DNA of 64,000 bases from Alkalihalobacillus sp. CinArs1 (GCF_947387515.1 NZ_CANDOB010000001.1:310001-374000); one strand, 5' to 3'. Shown: positions 50,898-59,784, counted from the first letter of the stretch. Translations and numbers: made by a program. The notes: generated by a model not told the origin, from the letters alone.

Positions 50898-53240
50898 ATG
50901 CTTCATGCAGCTGTCTTGCTTCCTTTTTTGGCAGCGTTTTTCATCCCGTTTATTTATCGGGGCGTTAAACAAGTCCACTTAGGATGGTTTGTTTTAGCAG
51001 TGCCGATTTTACTATTCGGGTATTTTTTAACTTTTATCAAAAATGTATTACAAGGTGTACATACTCTAAAAACGTTTGAGTGGATTCCTTCACTAGGTGT
51101 AAACGTCACACTTTATATCGACGGTCTTGGCCTATTTTTCGCGCTTCTGATTACCGGAATCGGATCGCTCGTTGTTCTGTATTCCATCTATTACTTAAAT
51201 AAAGCGGAAAAACTTGGCCATTTTTATGTTTACCTTCTATTATTTATGGGAGCAATGCTTGGCGTCGTTCTATCAGATAATCTGTTCGTACTTTACACGT
51301 TCTGGGAACTAACTAGTATTTCATCTTTCTTATTGATCGGCTATTGGTACCAGCGTGAAAAGTCAACTGCTGGTGCATTGAAATCAATGGTTATTACGGT
51401 CTTTGGTGGTCTTGCAATGCTCGGTGGGTTCTTGCTCATGTCTGATCTTACAGGGACAACTAGCATTAGAGGAATCATTGAAAATGCTGATCTCATCGTT
51501 GAGTCACCATTATTCTCATTCATCTTAATATTAGTTCTGTTAGGAGCTTTTACGAAGTCAGCGCAATTCCCATTTCATACCTGGCTACCAGATGCGATGG
51601 AAGCTCCAACACCGGTAAGTGCTTTCCTACACTCCGCCACGATGGTAAAAGCAGGGATCTATCTTGTAGCAAGGTTGAGCCTTGTCTTTGCGGGTACTGA
51701 CCTTTTCTTTCTAATCGTTAGTGGCTTTGGACTTCTGACTTTATGTTGGGGTTCCTATATGGCTGTTAGAAAAACAGACCTTAAAGCCATTCTTGCTTAC
51801 TCAACCATCAGTCAGTTAGGAATGATCATGGCTATGCTTGGGTTTGGGACAAAAGCAGCCATCTTAGCAGCGGTGTTCCATATCCTTAACCATGCAACGT
51901 TCAAAGGAAGTCTCTTTATGGTTGCAGGAATCGTTGATCATGAAACAGGGACAAGAGATATACGTAGGCTAGGTGGGCTATTTACGTTTATGCCGATCAC
52001 AGCTACTCTTGCATTCTTTGGAGCTTTTTCAATGGCTGGATTCCCTTTACCAATATTCAATGGTTTTCTAAGTAAGGAAATGTTTTTCGAAGCATCTCTC
52101 TTTAAACATTCTTCTCCAATCGTAGAATCGGTTGCACCGTTCTTCCCTTATCTTGCAGTTGGAGGAAGTATATTTACGTTTATCTATTCTGTAATGCTGT
52201 TCTTCCGTACATTCACTGGAAAACAGAGAGATACACTTGAAAAGCAGCCTCATGAAGCTCCAATAGGCATGCTGATCTCTCCGATGATATTAGTAGCACT
52301 TGTCGTTATCATCGCAATCGTACCAGATGTTTTTGGTAAATCATTACTAGCACCTATGGTTGACTCGATCACAGGGAAAGCGGTCGACCCCCACATTAAA
52401 TTTTGGCATGGAATTAATAACACTGCATTGTATATGAGTTTAGCTGTTCTTGTTTTTGGAACAATATTGTACTTAACACGAACAAAATGGGAAAAAGTAT
52501 ACGATATTCTCCCTGGTAAAATGTCTGCAGCAAAAGTGTTTGACGCATTTATGAATGGATTAGAGACGGGTTCTAAGAAGGTAACGAATCGATATATGAC
52601 CGGATCGCTAAGACATTACCTTGTTTATATTCTTACTTTCTCAGTAGTATTGTTAGCAGTCTCAATGAGCGTAACAGGTGGTTTTAACTTATCAACTGAT
52701 GACCTCGCACCTATTGCCGTGCCTGAAGTAATGATTGCCGTCGTAATGGCGGTTGCAGCTTTTGGAACAATCTTTATGAATAACAGAATAGCAGCAATTC
52801 TAGTTCTAGGTATCGTAGGTTATGGGTTATCGTTACTGTTTGTGTTCTTCAGAGCACCCGATCTAGCTTTAACTCAGCTTATCGTAGAAACCGTAACAGT
52901 AGCACTATTCTTACTTTGTTTCTATCACCTTCCTGATCTTAATAAGGAGAAAACTCCGTCAAGAACGAAGGTTGTAAACTGGGTGATCTCTATTTCAGTT
53001 GGTGTGATCGTAACATTGATCGGAATTGCTTCTCATAGCACGAAAATGTTTGAACCGATCTCTGAATACTTCATCAAAAATTCTTACAAACTCGGTGGAG
53101 GAGACAACATTGTAAACGTCATTCTTGTTGATTTCCGTGGTCTCGATACATTGCTTGAAATTCTTGTACTAGGTCTCGCTGCGATCGGTATCTTCACGAT
53201 GATCAAACTACGTCCGAACAAGAAGGGGGGAAATGAATAA
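50898..53240 (+). CDS. mrpA: Mrp Na+/H+ antiporter subunit A
   Basis: MrpA is the largest subunit of the multisubunit Mrp cation/proton antiporter and resembles NuoL. The 780-residue protein has an N-terminal proton-antiporter core (about residues 60-480, with TSISSFLLIGYW, HSATMVKAGIYL and the KSAQFPFHTWLPDAM motif). A C-terminal part follows with DUF4040/MbhD-like (APDLALTQLIVETV) and MbhE-like segments ending ILVDFRGLDTLLEI. An AGGGAGGG ribosome binding site precedes the ATG. The stop codon overlaps the start of mrpC, so mrpB, normally next, is absent. Confidence 0.96.
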   Translation: MLHAAVLLPFLAAFFIPFIYRGVKQVHLGWFVLAVPILLFGYFLTFIKNVLQGVHTLKTFEWIPSLGVNVTLYIDGLGLFFALLITGIGSLVVLYSIYYLNKAEKLGHFYVYLLLFMGAMLGVVLSDNLFVLYTFWELTSISSFLLIGYWYQREKSTAGALKSMVITVFGGLAMLGGFLLMSDLTGTTSIRGIIENADLIVESPLFSFILILVLLGAFTKSAQFPFHTWLPDAMEAPTPVSAFLHSATMVKAGIYLVARLSLVFAGTDLFFLIVSGFGLLTLCWGSYMAVRKTDLKAILAYSTISQLGMIMAMLGFGTKAAILAAVFHILNHATFKGSLFMVAGIVDHETGTRDIRRLGGLFTFMPITATLAFFGAFSMAGFPLPIFNGFLSKEMFFEASLFKHSSPIVESVAPFFPYLAVGGSIFTFIYSVMLFFRTFTGKQRDTLEKQPHEAPIGMLISPMILVALVVIIAIVPDVFGKSLLAPMVDSITGKAVDPHIKFWHGINNTALYMSLAVLVFGTILYLTRTKWEKVYDILPGKMSAAKVFDAFMNGLETGSKKVTNRYMTGSLRHYLVYILTFSVVLLAVSMSVTGGFNLSTDDLAPIAVPEVMIAVVMAVAAFGTIFMNNRIAAILVLGIVGYGLSLLFVFFRAPDLALTQLIVETVTVALFLLCFYHLPDLNKEKTPSRTKVVNWVISISVGVIVTLIGIASHSTKMFEPISEYFIKNSYKLGGGDNIVNVILVDFRGLDTLLEILVLGLAAIGIFTMIKLRPNKKGGNE

Positions 53241-53578
53241 TGGAAATTATTATGTCCGTGCTGGCTGGATTACTTTTTACAGCAGGGGTCTATATGATGC
53301 TTCAAAAGCAAATATTAAAGATCGTTATTGGAACTGCTTTATTGTCGCACGGTGCTCACCTTTTCATTATTACGATGGGGAAACTTAACCGTGGAAATCC
53401 CCCCATATTAACTGAAGACGTAACGAAATATGCCGACCCGCTACCACAGGCGTTGATCTTAACTTCTATCGTAATCAGTTTCGGCGTAACTTCATTTCTT
53501 CTCGTGCTAGCGTATCGTGCGTATCAAACTAACGGAACGGATAATATGGAGAAATTAAGGGGAAACGAACATGAGTAA
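53240..53578 (+). CDS. mrpC: Mrp antiporter subunit C
   Basis: MrpC is a NuoK-like membrane subunit. The 112-residue protein has three membrane helices and the family pattern LLSHGAHLFIITMGK and DPLPQALILTSIVISFGVTSF. Its ATG shares a base with the mrpA stop (TAATG), so it is translationally coupled to mrpA directly. It overlaps mrpD by eight bases. Confidence 0.95.
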   Translation: MEIIMSVLAGLLFTAGVYMMLQKQILKIVIGTALLSHGAHLFIITMGKLNRGNPPILTEDVTKYADPLPQALILTSIVISFGVTSFLLVLAYRAYQTNGTDNMEKLRGNEHE

Positions 53579-55049
53579 CTTAGTCATACTGCCAATATTA
53601 CTTCCACTTTTGACCGGAATTTTTCTTGTGTTTTTCAACAGTAAACTTGCTATCGTAAGAATGATTACGAAGGTCATGGTAATCGTAAACTTGATTGCTG
53701 TTTCAGCGGTCGCCTACGAAGTTGTGCAAAATGGCACACTCGTATTAAAAGCAGGAGATTGGACTGTACCTTATGGAATCGTCCTTGTAGCAGATCCACT
53801 TGCAATGGTACTTGTCGTAACTGCTAATATCGTTGCGACAGCCTGCGCCTTCTATGCGTTTCATTCACTTGATGAGCAAAGAGAAAGGTTTTATTTCTAT
53901 CCACTCTTTCAGCTTTTGATCGCTGGTGTGAGTGGTGCCTTTCTTACAGGGGATTTGTTTAACCTGTTCGTATTCTTTGAAGTTCTGCTGATTGCATCAT
54001 ACGGATTGATTGTTCTTGGGGGAACGAAAGAGCAGTTTAGAGAGTCATTTAAATACATCATTGTCAATTTGTTATCATCGATTTTGTTTGTAACGACAGT
54101 ATCCTTCATCTATGCAGTTGCAGGTACCGTAAACATGGCTCAGTTAGCAGAACGTGTTGGGGAAGTTGAGCAAGGTGGCATTCTTACGACCATTGCTATT
54201 CTGCTGTTTCTTGTGTTTGCCACTAAAGGGGCATTATTTCCTTTATATTTCTGGCTACCAAAATCATATACCGTCCCTCCAACTGTGATCTCAGCTCTAT
54301 TTGGAGCTTTGTTAACAAAAGTAGGGGTATATTCAATACTAAGAGTGTTTTCACTGATCTTCGTTTACGAGCTTACGTTTACCCATCAGCTATTCATCAT
54401 TTTAGCTGCATTCACATTGGTATTCGGTGTGATCGGTGCGTTGTCAACAAACAATATTCAATTGATCGTAGCCTATAACATCATACCGGCAGTAGGATAT
54501 ATGATTCTTGGTATTGGCGTGTTTTCCACTACTGCCTTAGCGGGATCTATTTACTACCTTGTCCACGACATGATTATTAAAGCAGCATTATTTTTACTGG
54601 TAGGTGCCATGGCTGCATACAGCGGCACATCCGACTTACGAAAAATGGGCGGGTTGATCAGACACCAACCTGTGCTCGGCTGGTTGTTCTTCATCGCAGC
54701 ACTTGCGCTAGCAGGACTACCTCCTTTTAGTGGATTCGTAGGAAAGCTACTGATTCTAAGAGGTGCTTTTGAAGAAGGACATTATGTTGTTGCAGTCATC
54801 GGTCTCTTGACTAGCCTGCTCATCCTTATTTCAATCATCAAAATCTTTATCAAAGGATTTTGGGGAGAAGACAAACTTGAAAGCGTTCCGAGCATATCGA
54901 TTCGCAAAAAAGTAGCACCCGCTGCATTTCTATTGTTCTTTACTGTACTGCTTGGGATTGGTGCAGAATTCTTTTACCCAACCGTTCAAACGATTGGAGA
55001 TCAATTGATAGATCCAATCAACTACATTGATTCGGTGATGAAGGAGTAG
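53571..55049 (+). CDS. mrpD: Mrp antiporter subunit D
   Basis: MrpD is a NuoM/NuoN-like proton-pumping subunit. The 492-residue protein has about 14 membrane helices, with FVFFEVLLIASYGLI, FPLYFWLPKSYTVPP and AYNIIPAVGYMILG carrying the conserved Glu/Lys positions of the antiporter domain. It starts eight bases inside mrpC and is followed by mrpE after five bases. Confidence 0.95.
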   Translation: MSNLVILPILLPLLTGIFLVFFNSKLAIVRMITKVMVIVNLIAVSAVAYEVVQNGTLVLKAGDWTVPYGIVLVADPLAMVLVVTANIVATACAFYAFHSLDEQRERFYFYPLFQLLIAGVSGAFLTGDLFNLFVFFEVLLIASYGLIVLGGTKEQFRESFKYIIVNLLSSILFVTTVSFIYAVAGTVNMAQLAERVGEVEQGGILTTIAILLFLVFATKGALFPLYFWLPKSYTVPPTVISALFGALLTKVGVYSILRVFSLIFVYELTFTHQLFIILAAFTLVFGVIGALSTNNIQLIVAYNIIPAVGYMILGIGVFSTTALAGSIYYLVHDMIIKAALFLLVGAMAAYSGTSDLRKMGGLIRHQPVLGWLFFIAALALAGLPPFSGFVGKLLILRGAFEEGHYVVAVIGLLTSLLILISIIKIFIKGFWGEDKLESVPSISIRKKVAPAAFLLFFTVLLGIGAEFFYPTVQTIGDQLIDPINYIDSVMKE

Positions 55050-55054
55050 ATGGC

Positions 55055-55531
55055 ATGCCAATTCAAATTATTATTAACTTGATCATCGCTGTTTTATGGA
55101 TGTTTTTGTTTGAAAGTTATTCATTCAGCACATTCTTTATTGGGTATTTATCAGGAATCGTTCTACTGCTACTCATGGAGCGCTTCATTCCCGATCGTTT
55201 CTATTTCTACAGACTATGGTCAATCGTCAAGCTGTTGTTCTTATTTATCAAAGAGCTTATTATGGCTAACATACAAGTTGTGAAGCTTGTATATAGTCCT
55301 AAGCTAAAGATGGAACCTGGAATTATCGCTGTCCCGATCGAAGTAAGAACAAATTGGGAGATCACGATGCTAGCGAATTTAATTACGTTAACACCTGGAA
55401 CGCTTTCTGTTTCAGTTTCACCTGACAACATGTTTATCTATGTACATGCAATGGACGCGCCTGATGCTGACGAAGTGATTAAAGAAATTAAAGGAACCTT
55501 CGAAAAAGCAATCATGGAGGTGACAAGATGA
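55055..55531 (+). CDS. mrpE: Mrp antiporter subunit E
   Basis: MrpE is a small membrane subunit with two or three N-terminal helices and a cytoplasmic domain with LANLITLTPGTLSVSVS, the family signature. It has 158 residues and overlaps mrpF by four bases. Confidence 0.94.
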   Translation: MPIQIIINLIIAVLWMFLFESYSFSTFFIGYLSGIVLLLLMERFIPDRFYFYRLWSIVKLLFLFIKELIMANIQVVKLVYSPKLKMEPGIIAVPIEVRTNWEITMLANLITLTPGTLSVSVSPDNMFIYVHAMDAPDADEVIKEIKGTFEKAIMEVTR

Positions 55532-55818
55532 CCTCACTTTTATCAACAGTATCAACGCTATGTATAGTGGTTATCGCAATCTCAACACTCTTTCTTTTAT
55601 ATAGAGCGATCAAAGGGCCTTCAAATCCAGATCGTGCTGTAGCACTTGATACGATCGGCATTAACCTTATGGCGATCGCAGGTATTCTTGCTATTAAGCT
55701 TGAGACCCAGTATTTTAATGACATTATCCTTCTAATAGGGATACTTGCTTTCATAGGTACTGTAGCGATTGCTAAATTCTTAGAAAAGGGTGTTATCATT
55801 GAAAGAAATCGTGATTAG
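55528..55818 (+). CDS. mrpF: Mrp antiporter subunit F
   Basis: MrpF is a three-helix membrane subunit of 96 residues; the conserved segment GPSNPDRAVALDTIGINLMA identifies it. It overlaps mrpE by four bases and mrpG by about twenty. Confidence 0.94.
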   Translation: MTSLLSTVSTLCIVVIAISTLFLLYRAIKGPSNPDRAVALDTIGINLMAIAGILAIKLETQYFNDIILLIGILAFIGTVAIAKFLEKGVIIERNRD

Positions 55819-56149
55819 TATCATCTTGATCATCGGAACGTTTTTTCTTTTCTCTGGAGCCCTAGGTGTCTTTCGTTTACCTGACGTATACACGCGCCTT
55901 CATGCAGCTTCAAAAAGTGCTACCTTAGGCGTCGCCGGAATTTTGATCGCTGCCTTTCTATTTTTCTGGATTGAACAAAATATGGTCAGTGGGAAACTGG
56001 TTCTTGGGATTATCTTTATCCTCATGACAGCTCCTGTTTCTGGTCATATGATTTCTAGAGCAGCTTACCAAAAAGGGGTCCCTCTTTGGGAAAAGACAAC
56101 GAGAGATGATTTAAAATCATCCTCCAACAAAACAAACACAAGAGGGTAA
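55799..56149 (+). CDS. mrpG: Mrp antiporter subunit G
   Basis: MrpG is the last Mrp subunit. The 116-residue protein (from TTG) has three membrane helices and the family pattern GVFRLPDVYTRLHAASKSATLGV and TAPVSGHMISRAAYQKGVPLWE. The TTG at 55799 follows GAAAAGGG at good spacing; a GTG at 55790 is an alternative. It ends the operon before a strong terminator. Confidence 0.93.
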   Translation: MKEIVISIILIIGTFFLFSGALGVFRLPDVYTRLHAASKSATLGVAGILIAAFLFFWIEQNMVSGKLVLGIIFILMTAPVSGHMISRAAYQKGVPLWEKTTRDDLKSSSNKTNTRG

Positions 56150-56170
56150 CCTCGAGTGTTTGTTTTTTTT
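56131..56170 (+). terminator. terminator of the mrp operon
   Basis: ACAAACAC...AGAGG pairs with CCTC...GTGTTTGT around GTAA, followed by a run of about eight T. Confidence 0.88.
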
Positions 56171-56171
56171 T

Positions 56172-56201
56172 ATAAAAAAAATAGATAGGTGGTCACCTAT
56201 C
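56172..56201 (-). terminator. terminator of the YjcZ-like gene
   Basis: GATAGGTG and CACCTATC arms around GT, followed on the minus strand by TATTTTTTTTAT. It overlaps the stop codon. Confidence 0.75.
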
Positions 56202-56376
56202 AATACTTTCTTCCGTAAAAATTCGCATAGTAGTAATATCCTCCACCAATAACCAGTAGCAATACTAGAAGAACAACAATTAATGCAAAGTAACCGCCGT
56301 AGCCTGGATAAGGATACGGTGGATATGGGTAACCGTACCCTGGGTATCCGCAACCATAACCGTAACCGTAACTCAT
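56200..56376 (-). CDS. YjcZ-type sporulation-associated small protein
   Basis: This 58-residue protein has a Tyr/Gly/Pro-rich N-terminus ([17 protein letters not shown]) with one cysteine. A single membrane helix follows, [20 protein letters not shown], which is the hallmark of the YjcZ family of small spore or sporulation proteins. GGGGGAG lies just before the ATG. It has its own terminator and probably its own promoter. The exact role is unknown; a late mother-cell gene is the usual pattern for this family. Confidence 0.82.
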   Translation of the reverse strand: MSYGYGYGCGYPGYGYPYPPYPYPGYGGYFALIVVLLVLLLVIGGGYYYYANFYGRKY

Positions 56377-56558
56377 GCTCCCCCTCCTTCACTTTTTAAT
56401 ACCTACTCCACCCTAGATATGATAGCTTATGTAGAGTTTGTCATTATTGTATAGGGATTAGCGGAGTTTTCTGAATTCCTTGAAGTGGCTATTTTTATAT
56501 TGCATATTGTTCTACAATGAAGGAAACAGCAATTTAATGAAAAAAGGGGTCGAATCCA

Positions 56559-57668
56559 ATGAGAACAACCATAACCCCCACAAATGACCCGTGGGAAGCT
56601 TATATGGACGTAGAAGAACACGGGACGCAGGTCCTTTCTAACATTGAATTAACAACAACCACACTTTGCAATATGAGGTGTGAACATTGTGCAGTAGGTT
56701 ATACATTGCAACCGAAAGATCCAGATCCACTCCCACTACAGCTCTTAACAGATCGTTTGGATGAAGTGGAACAACTTCGGGCGCTAAGTATTACCGGTGG
56801 AGAACCTATGCTATCGATGAAGTCCGTAAAGAATTATGTGGTCCCTCTTCTGAAGTATGCACATGACAGAGGAGCGAAGACGCAAATCAACTCAAACTTA
56901 ACGCTAGATCGTAAACGATATGATAAAATTTTACCGTATCTTGATGTCTTACATATCTCTCATAACTATGGAAGCATAGATGATTTTACAGACATAGGCT
57001 TTGCAGTTATGGATAAGAAGCCGACCATAGCACAACGTGAAGCGTATTTTCATCGGATGGTTGAGAACGCCAAAGATTTAACGTCAAATGGCGTGTTGGT
57101 TTCTGCTGAAACGATGATCAATCGTAGAACCTTACCTAATATTGAAGCGATTCACAAGCAAATTGCTGATATGGGTTGTCAAAGGCATGAGGTTCATCCT
57201 ATGTACCCATCAGATTTCGCTTCAGACCTTGATATTGCCTCCTTAGAAGAAATTCGAGAAGGCATTCACAGACTACTGGATCATAGAGATCCAAATGTAT
57301 GGTTATTGTTCGGTACACTGCCATTTTATCCATGTAGTTCCAATCCAGAGGATTTAAAGCTTTTGGAGCGCTTATACGCTGAACCTAATGTTACGGTCCG
57401 AAATGATCCTGATGGTCGGTCACGCCTTAACATGAATATATTCGATGGAGATATAATCGTAACAGACTTTGGAGACACGCCTCCTTTAGGGAATATTAAA
57501 CATACAAACTTAAATGATGCTTATCAGAAATGGCAAGATAGTAAGATTGCTAAGTCCGTTAGCTGTCATTGCCCTGCAGTAAAGTGTCTCGGTCCTAACC
57601 TACTCGTGAAGGATTCCTATTACAAAGACGTCGACTTTCTAACAAGAGAGTCACACATTGCATTATAA
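56559..57668 (+). CDS. yfkAB: radical SAM/CxCxxxxC motif protein YfkAB
   Basis: This 369-residue protein has the radical SAM cluster motif CNMRCEHC near residue 36, SITGGEPMLS, and a C-terminal CHCPAVKC that matches the CxCxxxxC motif of the YfkAB family. In B. subtilis the yfkAB protein is of similar length. Its substrate is unknown. It is a single-gene transcript with its own terminator, following the mrp operon on the same strand. Confidence 0.88.
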   Translation: MRTTITPTNDPWEAYMDVEEHGTQVLSNIELTTTTLCNMRCEHCAVGYTLQPKDPDPLPLQLLTDRLDEVEQLRALSITGGEPMLSMKSVKNYVVPLLKYAHDRGAKTQINSNLTLDRKRYDKILPYLDVLHISHNYGSIDDFTDIGFAVMDKKPTIAQREAYFHRMVENAKDLTSNGVLVSAETMINRRTLPNIEAIHKQIADMGCQRHEVHPMYPSDFASDLDIASLEEIREGIHRLLDHRDPNVWLLFGTLPFYPCSSNPEDLKLLERLYAEPNVTVRNDPDGRSRLNMNIFDGDIIVTDFGDTPPLGNIKHTNLNDAYQKWQDSKIAKSVSCHCPAVKCLGPNLLVKDSYYKDVDFLTRESHIAL

Positions 57669-57692
57669 CCCCCTATCCAGGGGGGTTTTTTT
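57668..57692 (+). terminator. terminator of yfkAB
   Basis: AACCCCC and GGGGGGTT arms followed by seven T; the stem overlaps the stop codon. Confidence 0.9.
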
Positions 57693-57779
57693 ACTATTTT
57701 CATAAAAAAAGTCTTCTTTTTCCTTTCAGTTGGATGAAGAAAGGGTATAATGGCTATCGTACTCTATAGGAGCGTGATT

Positions 57780-58529
57780 ATGTTGAAGAAAAGATTATTC
57801 ATCCTTACATTTATTACTTGTGCATTAGCTCTTCTGCTTTTGATTGCTGAGAATCAATCAAATTTCATTCGTACGAATGCGAATGAGATGCCTGAAAATG
57901 ATTCTGAATCTAAAAAGAAAAATATTACTTATTACACAAAATATTATCAAACGAAGAAAAGCATCTATGATTCGTATAAGCATGAAGAAAGTGAAACGAT
58001 TTTTCTAGGAGATAGCCTGACGGATTATTATGAATGGGGGGAGGCGCTAAGTGACCATCAGGTATTAAACAGAGGCATAGCAGGTGATACGACGACAGGA
58101 GTGATCAACCGAATCGATGAGATCACAAAAGCTAACCCTGAACGATTGTATATCATGATCGGAATCAATGATATGATCGCTGGGCAATCGATAGAAAAAA
58201 TTGAAGCCAATTATAAATACATTCTAGATCTATTAAAAAAACAATCTCCAAACACTACTGTATACGTGCAAAGTATTCTTCCTATCAATAGGAACCTAAC
58301 GAAGCACAACGTTCGAAACAAAGATATAACGACGTTGAACGAGCAAATAAAGAACCTTACACGTTTGTATGACTATCACTATCTAGACTTACACCCTGAT
58401 TTTCTAAAGTATGGTCAACTAAACAAAGAGTACACCTTTGATGGACTACACCTTAACGGTGAGGGTTATAAGGTTTGGACTAGGAAAATATTGAGCACAT
58501 ACAATACGAATGAGAAAGCAGTCGAGTAA
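57780..58529 (+). CDS. SGNH/GDSL hydrolase with N-terminal anchor
   Basis: This 249-residue protein starts at the ATG at 57780, six bases after TAGGAG, and has one hydrophobic N-terminal helix (signal or anchor, about residues 5-22). The rest is an SGNH esterase domain: block I FLGDSLTDYYEW, block II RGIAGDTTTGV, block III IGINDM and block V DGLHLNGEGY with the catalytic Asp and His. The substrate is not known; relatives deacylate lipids, sugars or cell wall polymers. It is probably extracellular. Confidence 0.88.
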   Translation: MLKKRLFILTFITCALALLLLIAENQSNFIRTNANEMPENDSESKKKNITYYTKYYQTKKSIYDSYKHEESETIFLGDSLTDYYEWGEALSDHQVLNRGIAGDTTTGVINRIDEITKANPERLYIMIGINDMIAGQSIEKIEANYKYILDLLKKQSPNTTVYVQSILPINRNLTKHNVRNKDITTLNEQIKNLTRLYDYHYLDLHPDFLKYGQLNKEYTFDGLHLNGEGYKVWTRKILSTYNTNEKAVE

Positions 58530-58552
58530 AAGTAAACGAGTTAGTATGATTT

Positions 58553-58589
58553 GACAAGTCTCAGGTACTTTACCTGAGACTTGTCTTTT
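58553..58589. terminator. bidirectional terminator between the SGNH hydrolase and WYL-like genes
   Basis: A perfect 15-bp stem GACAAGTCTCAGGTA / TACCTGAGACTTGTC with loop CTT. The stop codon of the leftward gene lies inside the loop. Confidence 0.9.
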
Positions 58590-58815
58590 GTATGCCGTAC
58601 TTTTTTGTGATCCATGCCATAGTTGGATATACAGCTAGAACGCGATCCACTTTGAAAGTGCGAATGCTTCGCCTTAAGTGACAGTACCCTTTAATTTCAT
58701 TTTGGGATAGTTTATATAGTGTAACCGTGCGCTTTGTGATCATTTGTTCTGAAGTCATATAGATCATGTCGACTGAGAGGTGACGTTGAAGACAGTTCTG
58801 TAATACCTTGAACAT
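58570..58815 (-). CDS. minimal WYL-domain-like protein
   Basis: This 81-residue protein consists almost entirely of a WYL-like core. The SVDMIYMTSEQMITKRTVTLYKL strand pair is followed by IKGYCHLRRSIRTFKVDRVLAVYP, matching the RT-rich RxFxxDRI end of the domain. No helix-turn-helix is attached. The ATG at 58815 follows GGGGGAAG. Small WYL proteins may bind nucleic acids or ligands. The gene is read leftward toward the SGNH hydrolase gene, and its stop codon is in the shared terminator. Confidence 0.75.
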   Translation of the reverse strand: MFKVLQNCLQRHLSVDMIYMTSEQMITKRTVTLYKLSQNEIKGYCHLRRSIRTFKVDRVLAVYPTMAWITKKYGIQKTSLR

Positions 58816-58902
58816 GACACTTCCCCCTTCTTTTCCTATGTTCATATTATATGCAGAACACTTGTTCTTATCAACAGTTTTCACTTTCCAATTTTTACTT
58901 CA

Positions 58903-58928
58903 TAAAAAAACCTGCCAAATGGCAGGCT
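58903..58928 (-). terminator. terminator of sigK
   Basis: Stem CCTGCCAAATGGCAGG with an AA/TT core and seven T following on the minus strand. Confidence 0.85.
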
Positions 58929-59640
58929 ATGCACCGTTTCCTTTTTCTTTTCGGTTGCGATAAAATTCATGAAACAGTTTCATCAACGCACGCTTTTCTA
59001 TTCTAGATACATAGCTTCTTGATATCCCTAACTTCTTTGCGATCTCTCTTTGGGTCAACTCTTTTTCTAGATTTAAACCAAACCTACCTACGATTACTTC
59101 TTTCTCTCTTTCATCCAATATATGAATGTAATCATATATTTTTTGCTTTTCCATATTTAGCTGTATGAGGTCAACGATATCTTCTGTTTCTGCCTTTAAA
59201 ACATCGATTAACGAAATTTCATTTCCTTCTTTATCCTGACCAATCGGATCATGAAGGGAGACATCTTTTTTTGTTTTCTTAAGAGCGCGTAGATGCATTA
59301 GGATTTCATTCTCAATACATCTAGCTGCATAGGTAGCAAGCTTCGTTCCTTTATCGGTCGAATAACTCTCGATTGCTTTGATCAAACCGATCGTTCCGAT
59401 GGAGATGAGATCTTCCGGATCTTCTCCGGTATTCTCGAACTTTTTTACAATATGGGCTACAAGACGTAAATTGTGCTCGATCAATCGATTTCTAGCATCT
59501 TCATCTCCTTGGGCCATTAATTCTAAATACTTTCTTTCATCCTTTTTTGACAAGGGTTGTGGGAAAGCGTTGTTTTTAACAAATGAGACGAAGAAAAGGA
59601 CTTCCTTACACAAGTAAGCAAGTGCTGCCAGTAACGACAC
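58927..59640 (-). CDS. sigK: sporulation sigma factor SigK precursor
   Basis: SigK is the last mother-cell sigma factor. It is made as an inactive precursor and cleaved after about 20 residues, close to [12 protein letters not shown]. The start is GTG at 59640, with GGAGGTGAG just upstream, giving 237 residues. Region 2 ([32 protein letters not shown]) and region 4 ([22 protein letters not shown]) are intact in one frame. In B. subtilis the gene is split by the skin element; here it is continuous. The pro-sequence has a hydrophobic [15 protein letters not shown] segment for membrane anchoring. Confidence 0.96.
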   Translation of the reverse strand: MSLLAALAYLCKEVLFFVSFVKNNAFPQPLSKKDERKYLELMAQGDEDARNRLIEHNLRLVAHIVKKFENTGEDPEDLISIGTIGLIKAIESYSTDKGTKLATYAARCIENEILMHLRALKKTKKDVSLHDPIGQDKEGNEISLIDVLKAETEDIVDLIQLNMEKQKIYDYIHILDEREKEVIVGRFGLNLEKELTQREIAKKLGISRSYVSRIEKRALMKLFHEFYRNRKEKGNGA

Positions 59641-59735
59641 ATACTCACCTCCCATATGGTGGGCTTACACCTTATCTTAAGCTTATGTATAGGTCGAGGC
59701 TGCTGTGTCTGTCCATTTTCAATTCCTTAAAAAGT

Positions 59736-59784
59736 AAAAAGCTCACCGGATTAGCATACTTTCACTAATCTCGATGAGCTTTTC
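59736..59784. terminator. bidirectional hairpin downstream of the 51-residue small gene
   Basis: AAAAAGCTCA and TGAGCTTTT arms close a hairpin with an inner GATTAG / CTAATC stem, partly mismatched. It overlaps the 3' end of the small gene at 59765-59920. Confidence 0.65.

Noticed and set aside
53225-53260. The possibility that mrpB is fused or frameshifted into mrpA or mrpC
   Set aside because: Both neighbouring proteins have normal ends for their families and there are no spare residues or bases between them.
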